Source: Micromonospora thermarum (lineage in GTDB: Bacteria; Actinomycetota; Actinomycetes; Mycobacteriales; Micromonosporaceae). Taken from it: a DNA stretch of 64,000 nt. The position numbers and the translations under genes are program-made. The first letter of the stretch is position 1. Every line of letters begins with the position of its first letter. Shown here in pieces: positions 54,082 through 62,108 of the stretch. Under the pieces are notes generated by a model. The model did not search any database, was not told the origin of the DNA, and worked only from the letters and a program-made list of their open reading frames with translations. Where the stretch lies: positions 186,001 through 250,000 of the forward strand of contig NZ_JAATEO010000004.1 of assembly GCF_012034245.1 (NCBI RefSeq), given 5' to 3'.

Positions 54082-54557
54082 TCCCCGACGTCGCCGGAGA
54101 GGAACCGGACCCCATGGTCCGGATCCGCCCCTACCTGCGGGTGCCCGCGCCGGCCGGCGAGCCGGCCCCGCGCGTACCGGCGGCGACCGCCGAGCCGGAG
54201 CTGGAGCCGGACGATCCCTCGGGTCCCCGCCCGTTCGTGCTCACGGCGGGCCGGGTGACCGGCGGGGATCCGGACATCGGGCTGGAGACCCAGGTGACGG
54301 CCCGGCCGGTCACGGAGTGGTCGGCTCCGGTCGCCCGGCTGGCGCCGGAACTCCAGGCGATCGTCGCGCTCTGCGGCTCGCCGATCTCGGTAGCGGAGAT
54401 CTCCGCCCGGATGCGGATGCACTTCGGTGTGGCCCGGGTCCTGGTCGGTGACCTCCGCGCCGCCGGCCATCTCGACGTGCACGTCAACGCCGACGACGAC
54501 GCCCTCGACCCCGACATCATCCTGCGAGTGATTGATGGACTCCGTGCGATCTCCTGA
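54078..54557 (+). CDS. DUF742 protein (CvnC type)
   Basis: 159 residues. A start-proximal MVRIRPYLRVPA and FVLTAGRV (the DUF742 opening) are followed by a winged-helix-like part: LAPELQAIVALCGSPISVAEISARMRMHFGVARVLVGDLRAAGHLDVH. The ending is RVIDGLRAIS. Third component of the conservon; proposed to bind the GTPase or DNA, with no proven biochemical role. The GTG at 54078 overlaps the roadblock stop (GTGA); its own 3' end overlaps the GTPase start by 23 bases. Confidence 0.93.
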   Translation: MIPDVAGEEPDPMVRIRPYLRVPAPAGEPAPRVPAATAEPELEPDDPSGPRPFVLTAGRVTGGDPDIGLETQVTARPVTEWSAPVARLAPELQAIVALCGSPISVAEISARMRMHFGVARVLVGDLRAAGHLDVHVNADDDALDPDIILRVIDGLRAIS

Positions 54558-55293
54558 CTGGCCGGTCGCCCCGCTGGGCGGGCTCGCCGCCAACAGCGCC
54601 GCCGCCCGGTACAGCAGCCCACCGGCACCGCACCCGCCCACCGCCCGGGGCGTGGCCGCACCGGCGCCACCGCCGTACCGGCCCTCGACCGAACCCGATG
54701 CCGCGGCCCCGTCGGGCGTGACGCCGCCGGCCGCACCGCCGGTCCCGGTGAAGATCCTCGTCGCCGGTGGGTTCGGTGTCGGCAAGACCACGACGGTGGG
54801 CGCGATCTCCGAGATCGTCCCGCTGACGACCGAGGCGGAGATGACCAGCGCCGCGATCGGTGTCGACGACCCCGGCGGGCGCTCGGGGAAGACGACGACC
54901 ACCGTGGCCATGGACTTCGGCTGCGTCACGATCGACCGCAGCCTCAAGCTGTACCTGTTCGGCACCCCCGGCCAGGCCCGGTTCGGGTTCATGTGGGACG
55001 ACCTGGCCCGCGGCGCGCTCGGCGCGCTCGTCGTCGTGGACAGCACCCGGCTGGACGACTGCTACCCGGCGATCGACTTCTTCGAACGGGCCCGTCTGCC
55101 GTTCGTGGTCGGCGTCAACGCGTTCGACGGGCAGGTGGCGCACGACCTCGGCGCGATCCGGTGGGCGCTGGCCATCGGGGACCACGTGCCGCTGGTGCGG
55201 TTCGACGCCCGGGACCGGCTCTCGGTGCGGGACGCCCTGCTCGTCGTCCTGGACCGGGCGCTGGACCGCGCCAACCGGGCGAGGGGGAGCTGA
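54535..55293 (+). CDS. conservon small GTP-binding protein (CvnD type)
   Basis: 252 residues. A Pro-rich N-terminal extension (~70) precedes a Ras-like fold: P-loop KILVAGGFGVGKTTTVGAI (~82), G3-like LYLFGTPGQARFGFMWDD, ALVVVDSTRLDDCYPAIDFF and G4-like FVVGVNAFDG; the last helix is VLDRALDRAN. The N-A-F-D motif replaces the usual N-K-x-D, as in MglA-like and conservon GTPases. It is the switch of the kinase/roadblock/DUF742 module. The ATG at 54535 is chosen; a TTG immediately before it is also in frame. Confidence 0.94.
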   Translation: MDSVRSPDWPVAPLGGLAANSAAARYSSPPAPHPPTARGVAAPAPPPYRPSTEPDAAAPSGVTPPAAPPVPVKILVAGGFGVGKTTTVGAISEIVPLTTEAEMTSAAIGVDDPGGRSGKTTTTVAMDFGCVTIDRSLKLYLFGTPGQARFGFMWDDLARGALGALVVVDSTRLDDCYPAIDFFERARLPFVVGVNAFDGQVAHDLGAIRWALAIGDHVPLVRFDARDRLSVRDALLVVLDRALDRANRARGS

Positions 55294-55338
55294 ACCGACG
55301 GGCGGTCAGGCCCGTTTCCTCGATGAGGGGTGGTCGTG

Positions 55339-55986
55339 ATGAGGGGTGGACTGGACGAGACACTGGCCCGGCTGGCCCGGCGCGAGGAGGCGCTGCGGCG
55401 GCGGGGCGCCGAGCCGGCGGCGGAGGGGGACACCGTCCGGCTGCCCGCCCCGGAGGCGGGCCGCCGGGAGGCCGGGCACGGCGACACCGGGGGCGGGGAC
55501 GTCGGGCGCGGTGACACCGGGCGCGGCGAGGCCGGCCGGAACGCCGGGCCGGCGTGGCCGGGCCACCGGGACGCGGGGGTACGGCGCGGCGAGGCGCCCG
55601 CCCGTGACCAGCCGGCGGGGCGGCGGGGTGACCCGACCGGCCGGTCGGGCGGCCAGCACCGGGCCGAGACGCCCGGACCGGACCCGGTCGAGGAGGTCGC
55701 CGAGGCGGTACGCCGGATCGTCGCGCGGCACCCGGACCTGGCGGTCGCGCTGCGGGTGGAGCACGGCGGTGAGCCGTACCCGCTGCGGGTGGCCTGGTCG
55801 GGCGGGAGCGTGACGGTCAGCGCGGAGCCCACCGTCACGTCTCCTCCGGCGTGGCCGCTGTCGGTGCGGACCGAGCCGGACCCGCTGTCCGGGCCGGACG
55901 GCGTGCGGTCCGACCCGGCGGCCCGGCTCGCGGACCTGATCCGCCGCGACCCGTCGCTGCTGACCGACGTCGACCCGCCGCGCTAG
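55339..55986 (+). CDS. hypothetical protein with Gly/Arg/Asp-rich repeats
   Basis: 215 residues. An N-terminal helix (LDETLARLARREEALRRRG) is followed by a low-complexity region with degenerate repeats (GHGDTGGGDVGRGDTGRGEAGR), then a probable folded part from about residue 110 (DPVEEVAEAVRRIVARHPDLAVALRVEHGGEPYPLRVAWSGGSVTVS). The end is LADLIRRDPSLLTDV. No family recognised. ATG 55339 follows GAGGGG (55325-55330); GTG codons at 55330 and 55336 are alternatives. It lies just after the conservon and may be its last gene. Confidence 0.7.
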   Translation: MRGGLDETLARLARREEALRRRGAEPAAEGDTVRLPAPEAGRREAGHGDTGGGDVGRGDTGRGEAGRNAGPAWPGHRDAGVRRGEAPARDQPAGRRGDPTGRSGGQHRAETPGPDPVEEVAEAVRRIVARHPDLAVALRVEHGGEPYPLRVAWSGGSVTVSAEPTVTSPPAWPLSVRTEPDPLSGPDGVRSDPAARLADLIRRDPSLLTDVDPPR

Positions 55987-56049
55987 GACGCCTCCGCCGC
56001 GGCACGCGTCGGCAGGGCGTGCTTCCCCGCACCGGCTAGGGTTCGGCGG

Positions 56050-58338
56050 GTGGGGGAATCGGAGCTCACCCTGACCGCCAGCCTGCGGCCAGCCGCGTTG
56101 GACGCCCGGCGCGGCATCGTACGGCTGCACCCGGAGGCGCTCACCGCGCTCGGGCTGCGCCCCGGTGACCCGGTCCGGCTCGCCGGCCGGCGGGTGACCG
56201 CCGGGATCGTCGCGGCGGCCGAGCGGAGTGCCGGCCCCGGGCTGCTCCACGCCGACGACCTGACGCTGGGCAACCTCGGCGTACGCGACGGGAGCCAGGT
56301 GACCGTCCGCCCGACGCCGGTCGCCGCCGCGCGCCGGGTGGTACTGGCCGGCCCGGCACCGGTGGTCGCGGCGGTCTCCCCGGAGATGCTCCGGCTCGCG
56401 CTGCTCGGCAAGATGGTCACCGCCGGGGACGACGTCTCGCTGCTGCCGCAGGACGTACTGCCCGACACCTCGGTGCGCAGCCTCGTCGAGGCGGCCCGGA
56501 ACAGCCTGTCCAACCGGGTGGGCTACGCCTGGACCAGCACGCTGCTCACGGTGGTCACCGCCGAGCCGGACACGGCCGCCCTGGTCACCATGGACACGGT
56601 GGTCGCCTGGGAGGACGGCCCGGCCACCCACGGCTCCGCGACCACCGCACCCACCGCCGCCCGCGACCGCGATCCGCGCGTTCTCCAGGACGGAGCGGCC
56701 GCCACCGCGCCGGACGCCACTCTCTCCGCGAAGGTGCGCGGCACGGCGGGGGCGGACGCGGCGGCGGAGGCGCCCTCGGTGGACGAGTTGCCCGGGTTGC
56801 GGGCGCAGGCCGAGGAGCTGGGTGAGCTGCTCGACCTCGGCTTCCACCACCGCGAGGTGCTCCGGCGGCTCGGCACCACGGTGTCCCTCGGGGTGCTGGT
56901 CGACGGCCCGGCCGGCTCCGGGAAGTCGGCGCTGGTACGCGCGGTCGCCGCCCGGGTGCGGGCGCGGGTGCGGCCGTTGTGGGGGCCCGAGCTGGCCGCG
57001 CTGACCAACGCGGCGGCGGCCGAGCGGCTGCGCGCCGCCGCGGCGGACGTACGGGCGGACGGCCCGGCGGTGCTGCTGGTCACCGACGTCGAGGCGCTCG
57101 CGCCGGCCGACACGCCCGGCCCGGTCGCCACCGTGTTCCGGCAGGTGGTCGCCGAGACCGTCGCGGCCGGAGCCGCGGTGGTGTGCACGACCGGCCGCCC
57201 CGAGGCCGTCGACCCGGCCCTGCGCGCTCCGGACCTGCTCTCCCTGCGGATCACCGTGCCGCTGCCGGACGCTGCCCTCCGCCGCGAGCAGTTGGGCGTG
57301 CTGACCCGGCAGGTACCGCTCGCCGAGGACGTCCGGCTCGACGAGGTCGCCGCGCGTACCCCCGGATTCGTCGCCGCGGACCTGGCCGCGCTGGTGCGCG
57401 AGGCCGGCGTCCGGGCGGCGTTGCGGCAGAAGGCGGTGGAGCGCCCGACGGTGGCGATGGGCGACTTCGCCGCCGCGCTGGAGGTGGTCCGCCCGACCAC
57501 GATGGCGGCGTCCACGCTGGAGCTGGCGTCGGTCACCCTCGACGACGTGGGCGACCTGGTCGAGGTCAAGCAGACGTTGACCGAGTCGGTGCTGTGGCCG
57601 CTGACCTATCCGGACACGTTCGCGCGGCTGGGCGTGCGGCCGCCGCGCGGGGTGCTGCTCTACGGGCCGCCGGGGTGCGGCAAGACGTACCTGGTGACGG
57701 CGCTGGCCGGCACGGGCCGGGCGAACGTGCTGTCGGTCAAGGGCGCGGAGCTGCTGTCGAAGTGGGTGGGCGAGAGCGAGCGTGCGGTCCGCGAGCTGTT
57801 TCGCCGGGCCCGGGAGGCCGCGCCGACGCTGGTCTTCCTCGACGAGGTGGACGCGCTCGCGCCGGTACGTGGGCAGGCCACCGACGGCGGTACGACCGAC
57901 CGCGTGGTGGCCGCCCTGCTCACCGAGCTGGACGGCGTGGAGGCGCTGCGCAACGTGGTGGTGGTCGGCGCGACCAACCGGCCCGACCTGGTGGACCCGG
58001 CCCTGCTGCGTCCCGGCCGGCTGGAGCGGCTGGTCTACGTCCCGCCGCCGGACGGGCCGGCCCGGGCGGAGATCCTGCGCGCCGCGTCCCGGACCGTGCC
58101 GCTCGCCCCCGACGTGGACCTCGCCGGGCTCGCCGAGGACCTGGACGGCTTCTCCGCGGCGGACTGCGCGGCGCTGGTCCGGGAGGCGGCGCTGGCCGCG
58201 ATGCGCGAGTCGCTGGCCGCCGCCACGGTCACGGCGGCCCACGTGGCGACCGCCCGCTCCCGCGTCCGCCCCTCCCTGGACCCGGCCCAGGTCGCCTGGC
58301 TGGCCGCGTACGCCGAGAAGGAGGTCCCATCCCGCTGA
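56050..58338 (+). CDS. Cdc48/VAT-type ATPase with two AAA+ domains
   Basis: 762 residues. The N-domain (1-~90) resembles the Cdc48 double-psi barrel (GIVRLHPEALTALGLRPGDPVRLAGRRVTAGIV) and is followed by a linker. AAA domain D1 has Walker A DGPAGSGKSAL (~295) but a Walker B that reads VLLVTDVEAL, lacking the usual D-E pair, so it may bind but not hydrolyse ATP. Domain D2 is complete: GPPGCGKTYLV (~543), VFLDEVDALAPVRG (~596) and [18 protein letters not shown] (arginine fingers). It is a protein-unfolding or complex-remodelling motor. The GTG at 56050 is 7 nt after TAGGGT (56037-56042). It ends 8 bp from gvpK, tail to tail. Confidence 0.93.
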   Translation: MGESELTLTASLRPAALDARRGIVRLHPEALTALGLRPGDPVRLAGRRVTAGIVAAAERSAGPGLLHADDLTLGNLGVRDGSQVTVRPTPVAAARRVVLAGPAPVVAAVSPEMLRLALLGKMVTAGDDVSLLPQDVLPDTSVRSLVEAARNSLSNRVGYAWTSTLLTVVTAEPDTAALVTMDTVVAWEDGPATHGSATTAPTAARDRDPRVLQDGAAATAPDATLSAKVRGTAGADAAAEAPSVDELPGLRAQAEELGELLDLGFHHREVLRRLGTTVSLGVLVDGPAGSGKSALVRAVAARVRARVRPLWGPELAALTNAAAAERLRAAAADVRADGPAVLLVTDVEALAPADTPGPVATVFRQVVAETVAAGAAVVCTTGRPEAVDPALRAPDLLSLRITVPLPDAALRREQLGVLTRQVPLAEDVRLDEVAARTPGFVAADLAALVREAGVRAALRQKAVERPTVAMGDFAAALEVVRPTTMAASTLELASVTLDDVGDLVEVKQTLTESVLWPLTYPDTFARLGVRPPRGVLLYGPPGCGKTYLVTALAGTGRANVLSVKGAELLSKWVGESERAVRELFRRAREAAPTLVFLDEVDALAPVRGQATDGGTTDRVVAALLTELDGVEALRNVVVVGATNRPDLVDPALLRPGRLERLVYVPPPDGPARAEILRAASRTVPLAPDVDLAGLAEDLDGFSAADCAALVREAALAAMRESLAAATVTAAHVATARSRVRPSLDPAQVAWLAAYAEKEVPSR

Positions 58339-58346
58339 GCGGCGGG

Positions 58347-58721
58347 TCAGTCGGTGGGGAGCAGGGGGCCCAGGGGGCCGAGGTCGAGGTTGAGGTCCTC
58401 CGGGGCGAGGCCGAAGTACGTCCGCAGCTCCGCCATCTGCTCCTCCAGGGCCATCAGCGTCGTGCCGATCCGTTCGACCTGCTCCTCGGTGAGGTCGCCG
58501 AGGTCGACGCGGCGCAGCGCCTGCCGTTCCATGAGCTGCCGCAGCAGCTCGATCACGGTGAGCACGAGGCTGGCCAGTCCCCGCTCGACGGAGTCCTGGT
58601 CCACCGCCAGCCGCCGGTCCAGCGGCGTCACCCGTGGCGTCCGCCACGCCGGCCCGTCCAGGGCCGCGGCCGGCCCGTGCACCGCCGCAGCCAGCTCGGC
58701 CGCCTCGTCCCGCTCGGTCAT
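58347..58721 (-). CDS. gvpK: gas vesicle protein GvpK
   Basis: 124 residues. The GvpK core is VERGLASLVLTVIELLRQLMERQALRRVDLGDLTEEQVERIG (read in parts), and the C-terminus is MAELRTYFGLAPEDLNLDLGPLGPLL. It is an accessory factor needed for vesicle assembly. The ATG at 58721 overlaps the gvpS stop (ATGA). It is the last gene of the operon and ends 8 bases from the convergent AAA+ gene, without an intervening terminator. Confidence 0.93.
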   Translation of the reverse strand: MTERDEAAELAAAVHGPAAALDGPAWRTPRVTPLDRRLAVDQDSVERGLASLVLTVIELLRQLMERQALRRVDLGDLTEEQVERIGTTLMALEEQMAELRTYFGLAPEDLNLDLGPLGPLLPTD

Positions 58722-59035
58722 GTCACCTCCCCGGAGAGCACGGTCGACCCGTCAGGCGCCACGGCCGAAACCCCGGGCGGCACGGCCGATCCGCCGGGCG
58801 GAACGGCGGTCGCCGGGGAAGCCGCGGCGTCGTCGGGCGGTGCCGCGAGGGCGCCGACGGACGCGACCAGAGCGCGCAATGAGATGCGGACGAGTTCGAC
58901 GTCGGCGATCGCGATCGTGATGTCACCGCTGATCACCACCCCGGTGGCGAGCACCCGGTCGAGCAGGTCGACCAGGGCGACCGGCCGGTACCCGAGCGGC
59001 CCGTCCGCACTGTTCGGCGCAAGCTGTGTGGTCAC
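58718..59035 (-). CDS. gvpS: gas vesicle protein GvpS (GvpA/J/S family)
   Basis: 105 residues. The short GvpA-like core is VALVDLLDRVLATGVVISGDITIAIADVELVRISLRALVASVG (about residues 18-60), with a distinctive V-V-I-S-G-D-I start of the second strand as in GvpJ and GvpS. It is followed by a flexible Ala/Pro/Ser tail. A minor structural or nucleating component of the shell. The GTG at 59035 overlaps the gvpL stop. Confidence 0.88.
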   Translation of the reverse strand: MTTQLAPNSADGPLGYRPVALVDLLDRVLATGVVISGDITIAIADVELVRISLRALVASVGALAAPPDDAAASPATAVPPGGSAVPPGVSAVAPDGSTVLSGEVT

Positions 59036-59856
59036 GCCGGCACCCCGTCCACCGGAGCGCCGATGGGCGTCGGGTCCGCCGGGCCGGTCCCGTCCACGAA
59101 GGAGTACGCGGGCCAGGGACCGGTCAGCTCCAGCCGCAGCTCCGGATGCCGCTCCCCCAGCTCACCGACCAGCGCGGTGAAGCCGGGGAGGTCCGCCGTG
59201 TCGACCAGGTACGCGCCGTTGAGCATCATCGGGGTCGGCGCGCCGGACAGCCGGCGGTCCTGCGGCGGGTGCCGCCGGGCGGCGACCGCGTGGCCGGCCA
59301 GGGCGTCGTGGACGGCCGCCGCGGCGGCACCCGCCACCCGCTGCCCCTCCTCCCGCGCGGTGAGCTGGGCGCGCCGCCGGCGCAGGTACGCCGCCCCGGC
59401 ACCGCCCGATCCCGGCTCGGCGGTCGGGGCCGGAGCCGCACCGGGCACGACGTACCCCTTGACGCCCCACTCCTCGCGGCCGGCGAGCCGGTCCAGGACC
59501 GCGGCCAGTTCGTCCCGGCGGGCGGTGAGCAGCCCGGCGACCCGCTCGTCGTCGTGGTACACGGTGGCGAGCCGGGCCGGCACGACCGGGCCGGTCCGCG
59601 CCAGCGCCGCCACCACCCCGTGGTGGGTCCGCGCCGCCCGTTCCAGCCACGCCAGGTCCTCCAGGTTGCGGCGCAGCGGCTCCTCGCCGTACTCGGTGAG
59701 GGGCGCGGCACTGACCACGGCGGCCAGGCCGGCGGCACGCACCGCGCGCACCGGGGTGCCGGCCATGCCGGCGGTCGCGGCGAGCGTCTCCGGCGGGACG
59801 TCCCGGACCACGCCGTGCAGCCAGTCGGCGGTGACCACCTCGGCTGTCGCGCTCAT
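59032..59856 (-). CDS. gvpL: gas vesicle protein of the GvpF/GvpL family (GvpL)
   Basis: 274 residues. Family features: TADWLHGVVRDVPPETLAATAGM, LAAVVSAAPLTEYGEEPLRRNLEDLAWLERAARTHHGVVAAL, PVVPARLATVYHDDERVAGLL and REEWGVKGYVV. The C-terminal half (LNGAYLVDTADLPGFTALV, LRLELTGPWPAYSFVD) repeats the ferredoxin-like fold. An Ala/Pro-rich insertion lies at ~150. GvpF/L proteins contact GvpA and help to nucleate vesicles. The ATG at 59856 overlaps gvpJ (ATGA). Confidence 0.9.
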   Translation of the reverse strand: MSATAEVVTADWLHGVVRDVPPETLAATAGMAGTPVRAVRAAGLAAVVSAAPLTEYGEEPLRRNLEDLAWLERAARTHHGVVAALARTGPVVPARLATVYHDDERVAGLLTARRDELAAVLDRLAGREEWGVKGYVVPGAAPAPTAEPGSGGAGAAYLRRRRAQLTAREEGQRVAGAAAAAVHDALAGHAVAARRHPPQDRRLSGAPTPMMLNGAYLVDTADLPGFTALVGELGERHPELRLELTGPWPAYSFVDGTGPADPTPIGAPVDGVPA

Positions 59857-60212
59857 TCCCACTCCTCCCTCGCGGCAGCCCGCCGGGCGACGCGCGGCTG
59901 GCGCGCGGCCTCCACCTCCTCCGGGTCGCGGGGTCCGGGCTCGACCGGCGGTCTGGCCCGCGAGCTGAGCCACGGGTCGTGCTCCCACCAGTCGATGCCG
60001 ATCTGGCGCGCGGTGTCGACGGAGGCGATGACCAGGCGCAGCTTGAGCGTCAGCAGCTCGATGTCGAGCAGGCTCACCCGGATGTCACCGGCGATGACGA
60101 TGCCCCGGTCGAGGACGCGCTCCAGGATGTCGCCGAGGTTCGCCGGCTCGTGTCCGGCGGGCAGGACCTGCCCGGAGTTCTGCACCACGGAGGGTTGCCG
60201 CATCGTGCTCAT
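59853..60212 (-). CDS. gvpJ: gas vesicle protein GvpJ
   Basis: 119 residues. The GvpA/J core is ANLGDILERVLDRGIVIAGDIRVSLLDIELLTLKLRLVIASVDTARQIG, where the I-A-G-D-I-R-V-S-L-L-D-I-E-L-L-T-L-K pattern identifies GvpJ rather than GvpA. WWEHDPWL follows, then a charged tail (RRAAAREEWE). Minor shell protein controlling shape or tip formation. The ATG at 60212, with GGGAG six bases upstream and one base after the gvpO stop, is preferred to 60224. Confidence 0.92.
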   Translation of the reverse strand: MSTMRQPSVVQNSGQVLPAGHEPANLGDILERVLDRGIVIAGDIRVSLLDIELLTLKLRLVIASVDTARQIGIDWWEHDPWLSSRARPPVEPGPRDPEEVEAARQPRVARRAAAREEWE

Positions 60213-60213
60213 C

Positions 60214-60558
60214 TCAGCTCCCATCCCCCTTGCCGCGCTGGTAGCGGCGCGTTCGCCGGTAGCCCAGCAGGCTGCCCGTCATGTCCAGCTCCACCTCGTA
60301 GAGGCCGAGCAGGTCGGTCGAGGCGGGGATGCGGTGGTCCTCGACCACCTCCACGCCGACCAGCCAGCCGTCGTCGGTGGGCTCGATCGAGGTGATCCCG
60401 AGGGGGTCCTTGCCGGTCAACGACACGATCTGCCGCAGCCCCTCCCGGGCCGCCTCGGCGACGGTCACCTCCTCGTACTCCTCCTCGGTGTAGCGGTCGT
60501 CGCCCCGGTCGGGCCCGCGCTCCGGGGCGCGGTCGCCGCGGATCCGTCCTGATGCCAT
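60214..60558 (-). CDS. gvpO: gas vesicle protein GvpO
   Basis: 114 residues. An acidic N-terminus (RYTEEEYEEVTVAEAAREGLRQI) is followed by the GvpO fold DPLGITSIEPTDDGWLVGVEVVEDHRIPASTDLLGLYEVELDMTGSLLGYRRTRRYQRG (read in parts). GvpO is an accessory protein of halophile and actinobacterial gas vesicles, with roles proposed in assembly or in transcript stability. In Streptomyces gvpO is the first gene of the operon; here it sits between gvpG and gvpJ. One base separates its ATG from the gvpG stop. Confidence 0.92.
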   Translation of the reverse strand: MASGRIRGDRAPERGPDRGDDRYTEEEYEEVTVAEAAREGLRQIVSLTGKDPLGITSIEPTDDGWLVGVEVVEDHRIPASTDLLGLYEVELDMTGSLLGYRRTRRYQRGKGDGS

Positions 60559-60559
60559 C

Positions 60560-60904
60560 TCATCTCCCTCGCCCGCGGTCCTGGCCGCCCCGCCGCACGG
60601 GCCGTCGTCCGGCTGCCTGCCGTCGACCGCCCGGTGGCGACCGCCGGCCGGCGGCGGGAGGTGTTCCCCCGCCGCCGACCGCCGGCCCGGTCAGCCGCTC
60701 CAGGACCTGCTGCTGTCTCCGGTCACGCTCCTCCGGCGTGATGTCGCCGGCCTCCGCCGCGTGGTCCAGCTCCTCCAGCTCACGCCGGATGTTGACCGGG
60801 TTGTACTGCTGCGACTCCGCCTCCCGGGCGATCACCTTGACGACCGCCGTCAGCCCCCTTACCGGGGCGTACGGCAGGGTCAGCAGCGCCCAGAGGATGT
60901 CCAC
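60560..60904 (-). CDS. gvpG: gas vesicle protein GvpG
   Basis: 114 residues. GvpG opens with LWALLTLPYAPVRGLTAVVKVIAREAES and continues with NIRRELEELDHAAEAGDITPEERDRRQQQVLERL, a helical hairpin. The last 40 residues are a basic Gly/Pro/Arg tail (GRRSPPGGRRQAAGRRPVRRGG), longer than in most GvpG proteins. It is an assembly factor interacting with GvpF/L. The GTG at 60904 lies 3 bases after the gvpF stop. Confidence 0.9.
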   Translation of the reverse strand: MDILWALLTLPYAPVRGLTAVVKVIAREAESQQYNPVNIRRELEELDHAAEAGDITPEERDRRQQQVLERLTGPAVGGGGTPPAAGRRSPPGGRRQAAGRRPVRRGGQDRGRGR

Positions 60905-60907
60905 CGG

Positions 60908-61684
60908 TCACTCCACCAACTGGTGCGCGCTGACGAAGTCGTACGGGGCGAGCGGACCGAGGATCCGCATCCGGATCAGATCCCGCCGCTGCTCGGCGAA
61001 GTCCTCCAGCTCCCGGACGAAGTCCTCCTCGCCGTCGGCCTCGACCAGGAAGGCGACGTTCACCGCGTCCATCTCGTGGCTCGGCGCACGGGGCGCGTTC
61101 AGCACCGCGTACGGAGTGAGGGCCTCGACCAGCTCGCTGTTGGCCGCCTCCCGCCGCAGCTCCACCGCCTGGCTGATCATCTCGCCGAACCGGATCCGCT
61201 GCTCGCGGGTCTCCGCCTCCGGCCGCCCGCGCACCTGCTCGGCGAGGTCGGCGGCGCGCCGGTCGGCGGCCAGGATCTCGCTGAGCACCTCCTGCTCGTC
61301 GAACCGGCCGTGCACCGTGTACTGGACCCGGTTCTCGAACTCGTCGAGGGCGGCGGCGAACCGGTCGTGGTGCGCCTCCAGCAGGTCCTGCACGGCGTCC
61401 GGCCCGGTCACCACCGTGCCGAACCGCACCGGCAGCACCGGCGCCACCGCCGCCGTCCCGTCCAGCAGGGCCTCGTACGCGGTCAGGTCGGCCGGCCGGC
61501 CCACCGGCTCTTCCAGCGCCACCTCGCTGACCAGTGCCGCGAGTTCGCCGTGCCGGACCACGTCGACGTCGCCCGGCGGGTCGCCGACCCCCTGCGCGTC
61601 GGGGGTCGGCTCCACGTCGGACGGCACGATGCCGTAGATGAACAGACCGGTCTCGCCGGTCCCCTGGACGTTCTGGTCGCTCAT
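60908..61684 (-). CDS. gvpF: gas vesicle protein GvpF
   Basis: 258 residues. The GvpF/L signature runs through the length: GLFIYGIVPSDVEPTPDAQGVG, VRHGELAALVSEVALEEPVGRPADLTAYEALL, VAPVLPVRFGTVVTGPDAV, FENRVQYTVHGRFDEQEVL and, at the end, VNVAFLVEADGEEDFVRELEDFAEQ with MRILGPLAPYDFVS. GvpF binds GvpA and lies on the gas-facing side in cyanobacteria. The ATG at 61684 follows the gvpA stop by one base (TGAGATG). Confidence 0.95.
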   Translation of the reverse strand: MSDQNVQGTGETGLFIYGIVPSDVEPTPDAQGVGDPPGDVDVVRHGELAALVSEVALEEPVGRPADLTAYEALLDGTAAVAPVLPVRFGTVVTGPDAVQDLLEAHHDRFAAALDEFENRVQYTVHGRFDEQEVLSEILAADRRAADLAEQVRGRPEAETREQRIRFGEMISQAVELRREAANSELVEALTPYAVLNAPRAPSHEMDAVNVAFLVEADGEEDFVRELEDFAEQRRDLIRMRILGPLAPYDFVSAHQLVE

Positions 61685-61685
61685 C

Positions 61686-62108
61686 TCACCGCTCCTCGTC
61701 CCGCCGCTGGCGGGGCCGCTCCCGCTCCGAGCCGCGGTCGGTGAGGGAATCCACCACCGCACCGCTGATCTCCTTGGCGGCCTTGCCGAGCCCACCGACG
61801 GCCTTGCCCTTGGTGACCGCGCCGGAGGCGTCCTCCAGCAGGTCGGGCAGCCCCTTCTGGTCCTCCGGGACGATGCTCAGCCGGTCGACCGCCTCGGCGA
61901 ACCGCAGGTACGTCTCGACGCTGGCGATCACGATCCGGGCGTTGATCTCCAGGAGCTGGATCCCGACGACGGCGACGGACACCTGCGCGTCGATCACGAT
62001 GCCCTTGTCCAGCACCGTCTCCACGACGTCGGCGAGATTGCTGCCACCGCTGCCGGCGCGCTCCAGCGCACCACCTGGCTGACCGCCGGTCGTTGTCGCC
62101 ACTGTCAT
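61686..62108 (-). CDS. gvpA: gas vesicle structural protein GvpA
   Basis: 140 residues. The shell-forming core is [51 protein letters not shown] (residues ~24-74), with the two-strand, two-helix pattern and the I-V-I-D-A motif of GvpA. A 23-residue Gly/Thr-rich N-terminal extension and a ~65-residue tail ([20 protein letters not shown], then Arg/Glu-rich) lie on either side, so it is about twice the size of cyanobacterial GvpA, as in other actinomycetes. It forms the ribs of the vesicle wall. Its ATG overlaps the stop of the SRPBCC gene. Confidence 0.94.
   Translation of the reverse strand: MTVATTTGGQPGGALERAGSGGSNLADVVETVLDKGIVIDAQVSVAVVGIQLLEINARIVIASVETYLRFAEAVDRLSIVPEDQKGLPDLLEDASGAVTKGKAVGGLGKAAKEISGAVVDSLTDRGSERERPRQRRDEER

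Noticed and set aside
55306..58647. Minus-strand frame of over 1100 codons opposite the AAA+ ATPase
   Set aside because: Low-complexity Arg/Gly/Asp composition and full overlap with two Walker motifs on the other strand.
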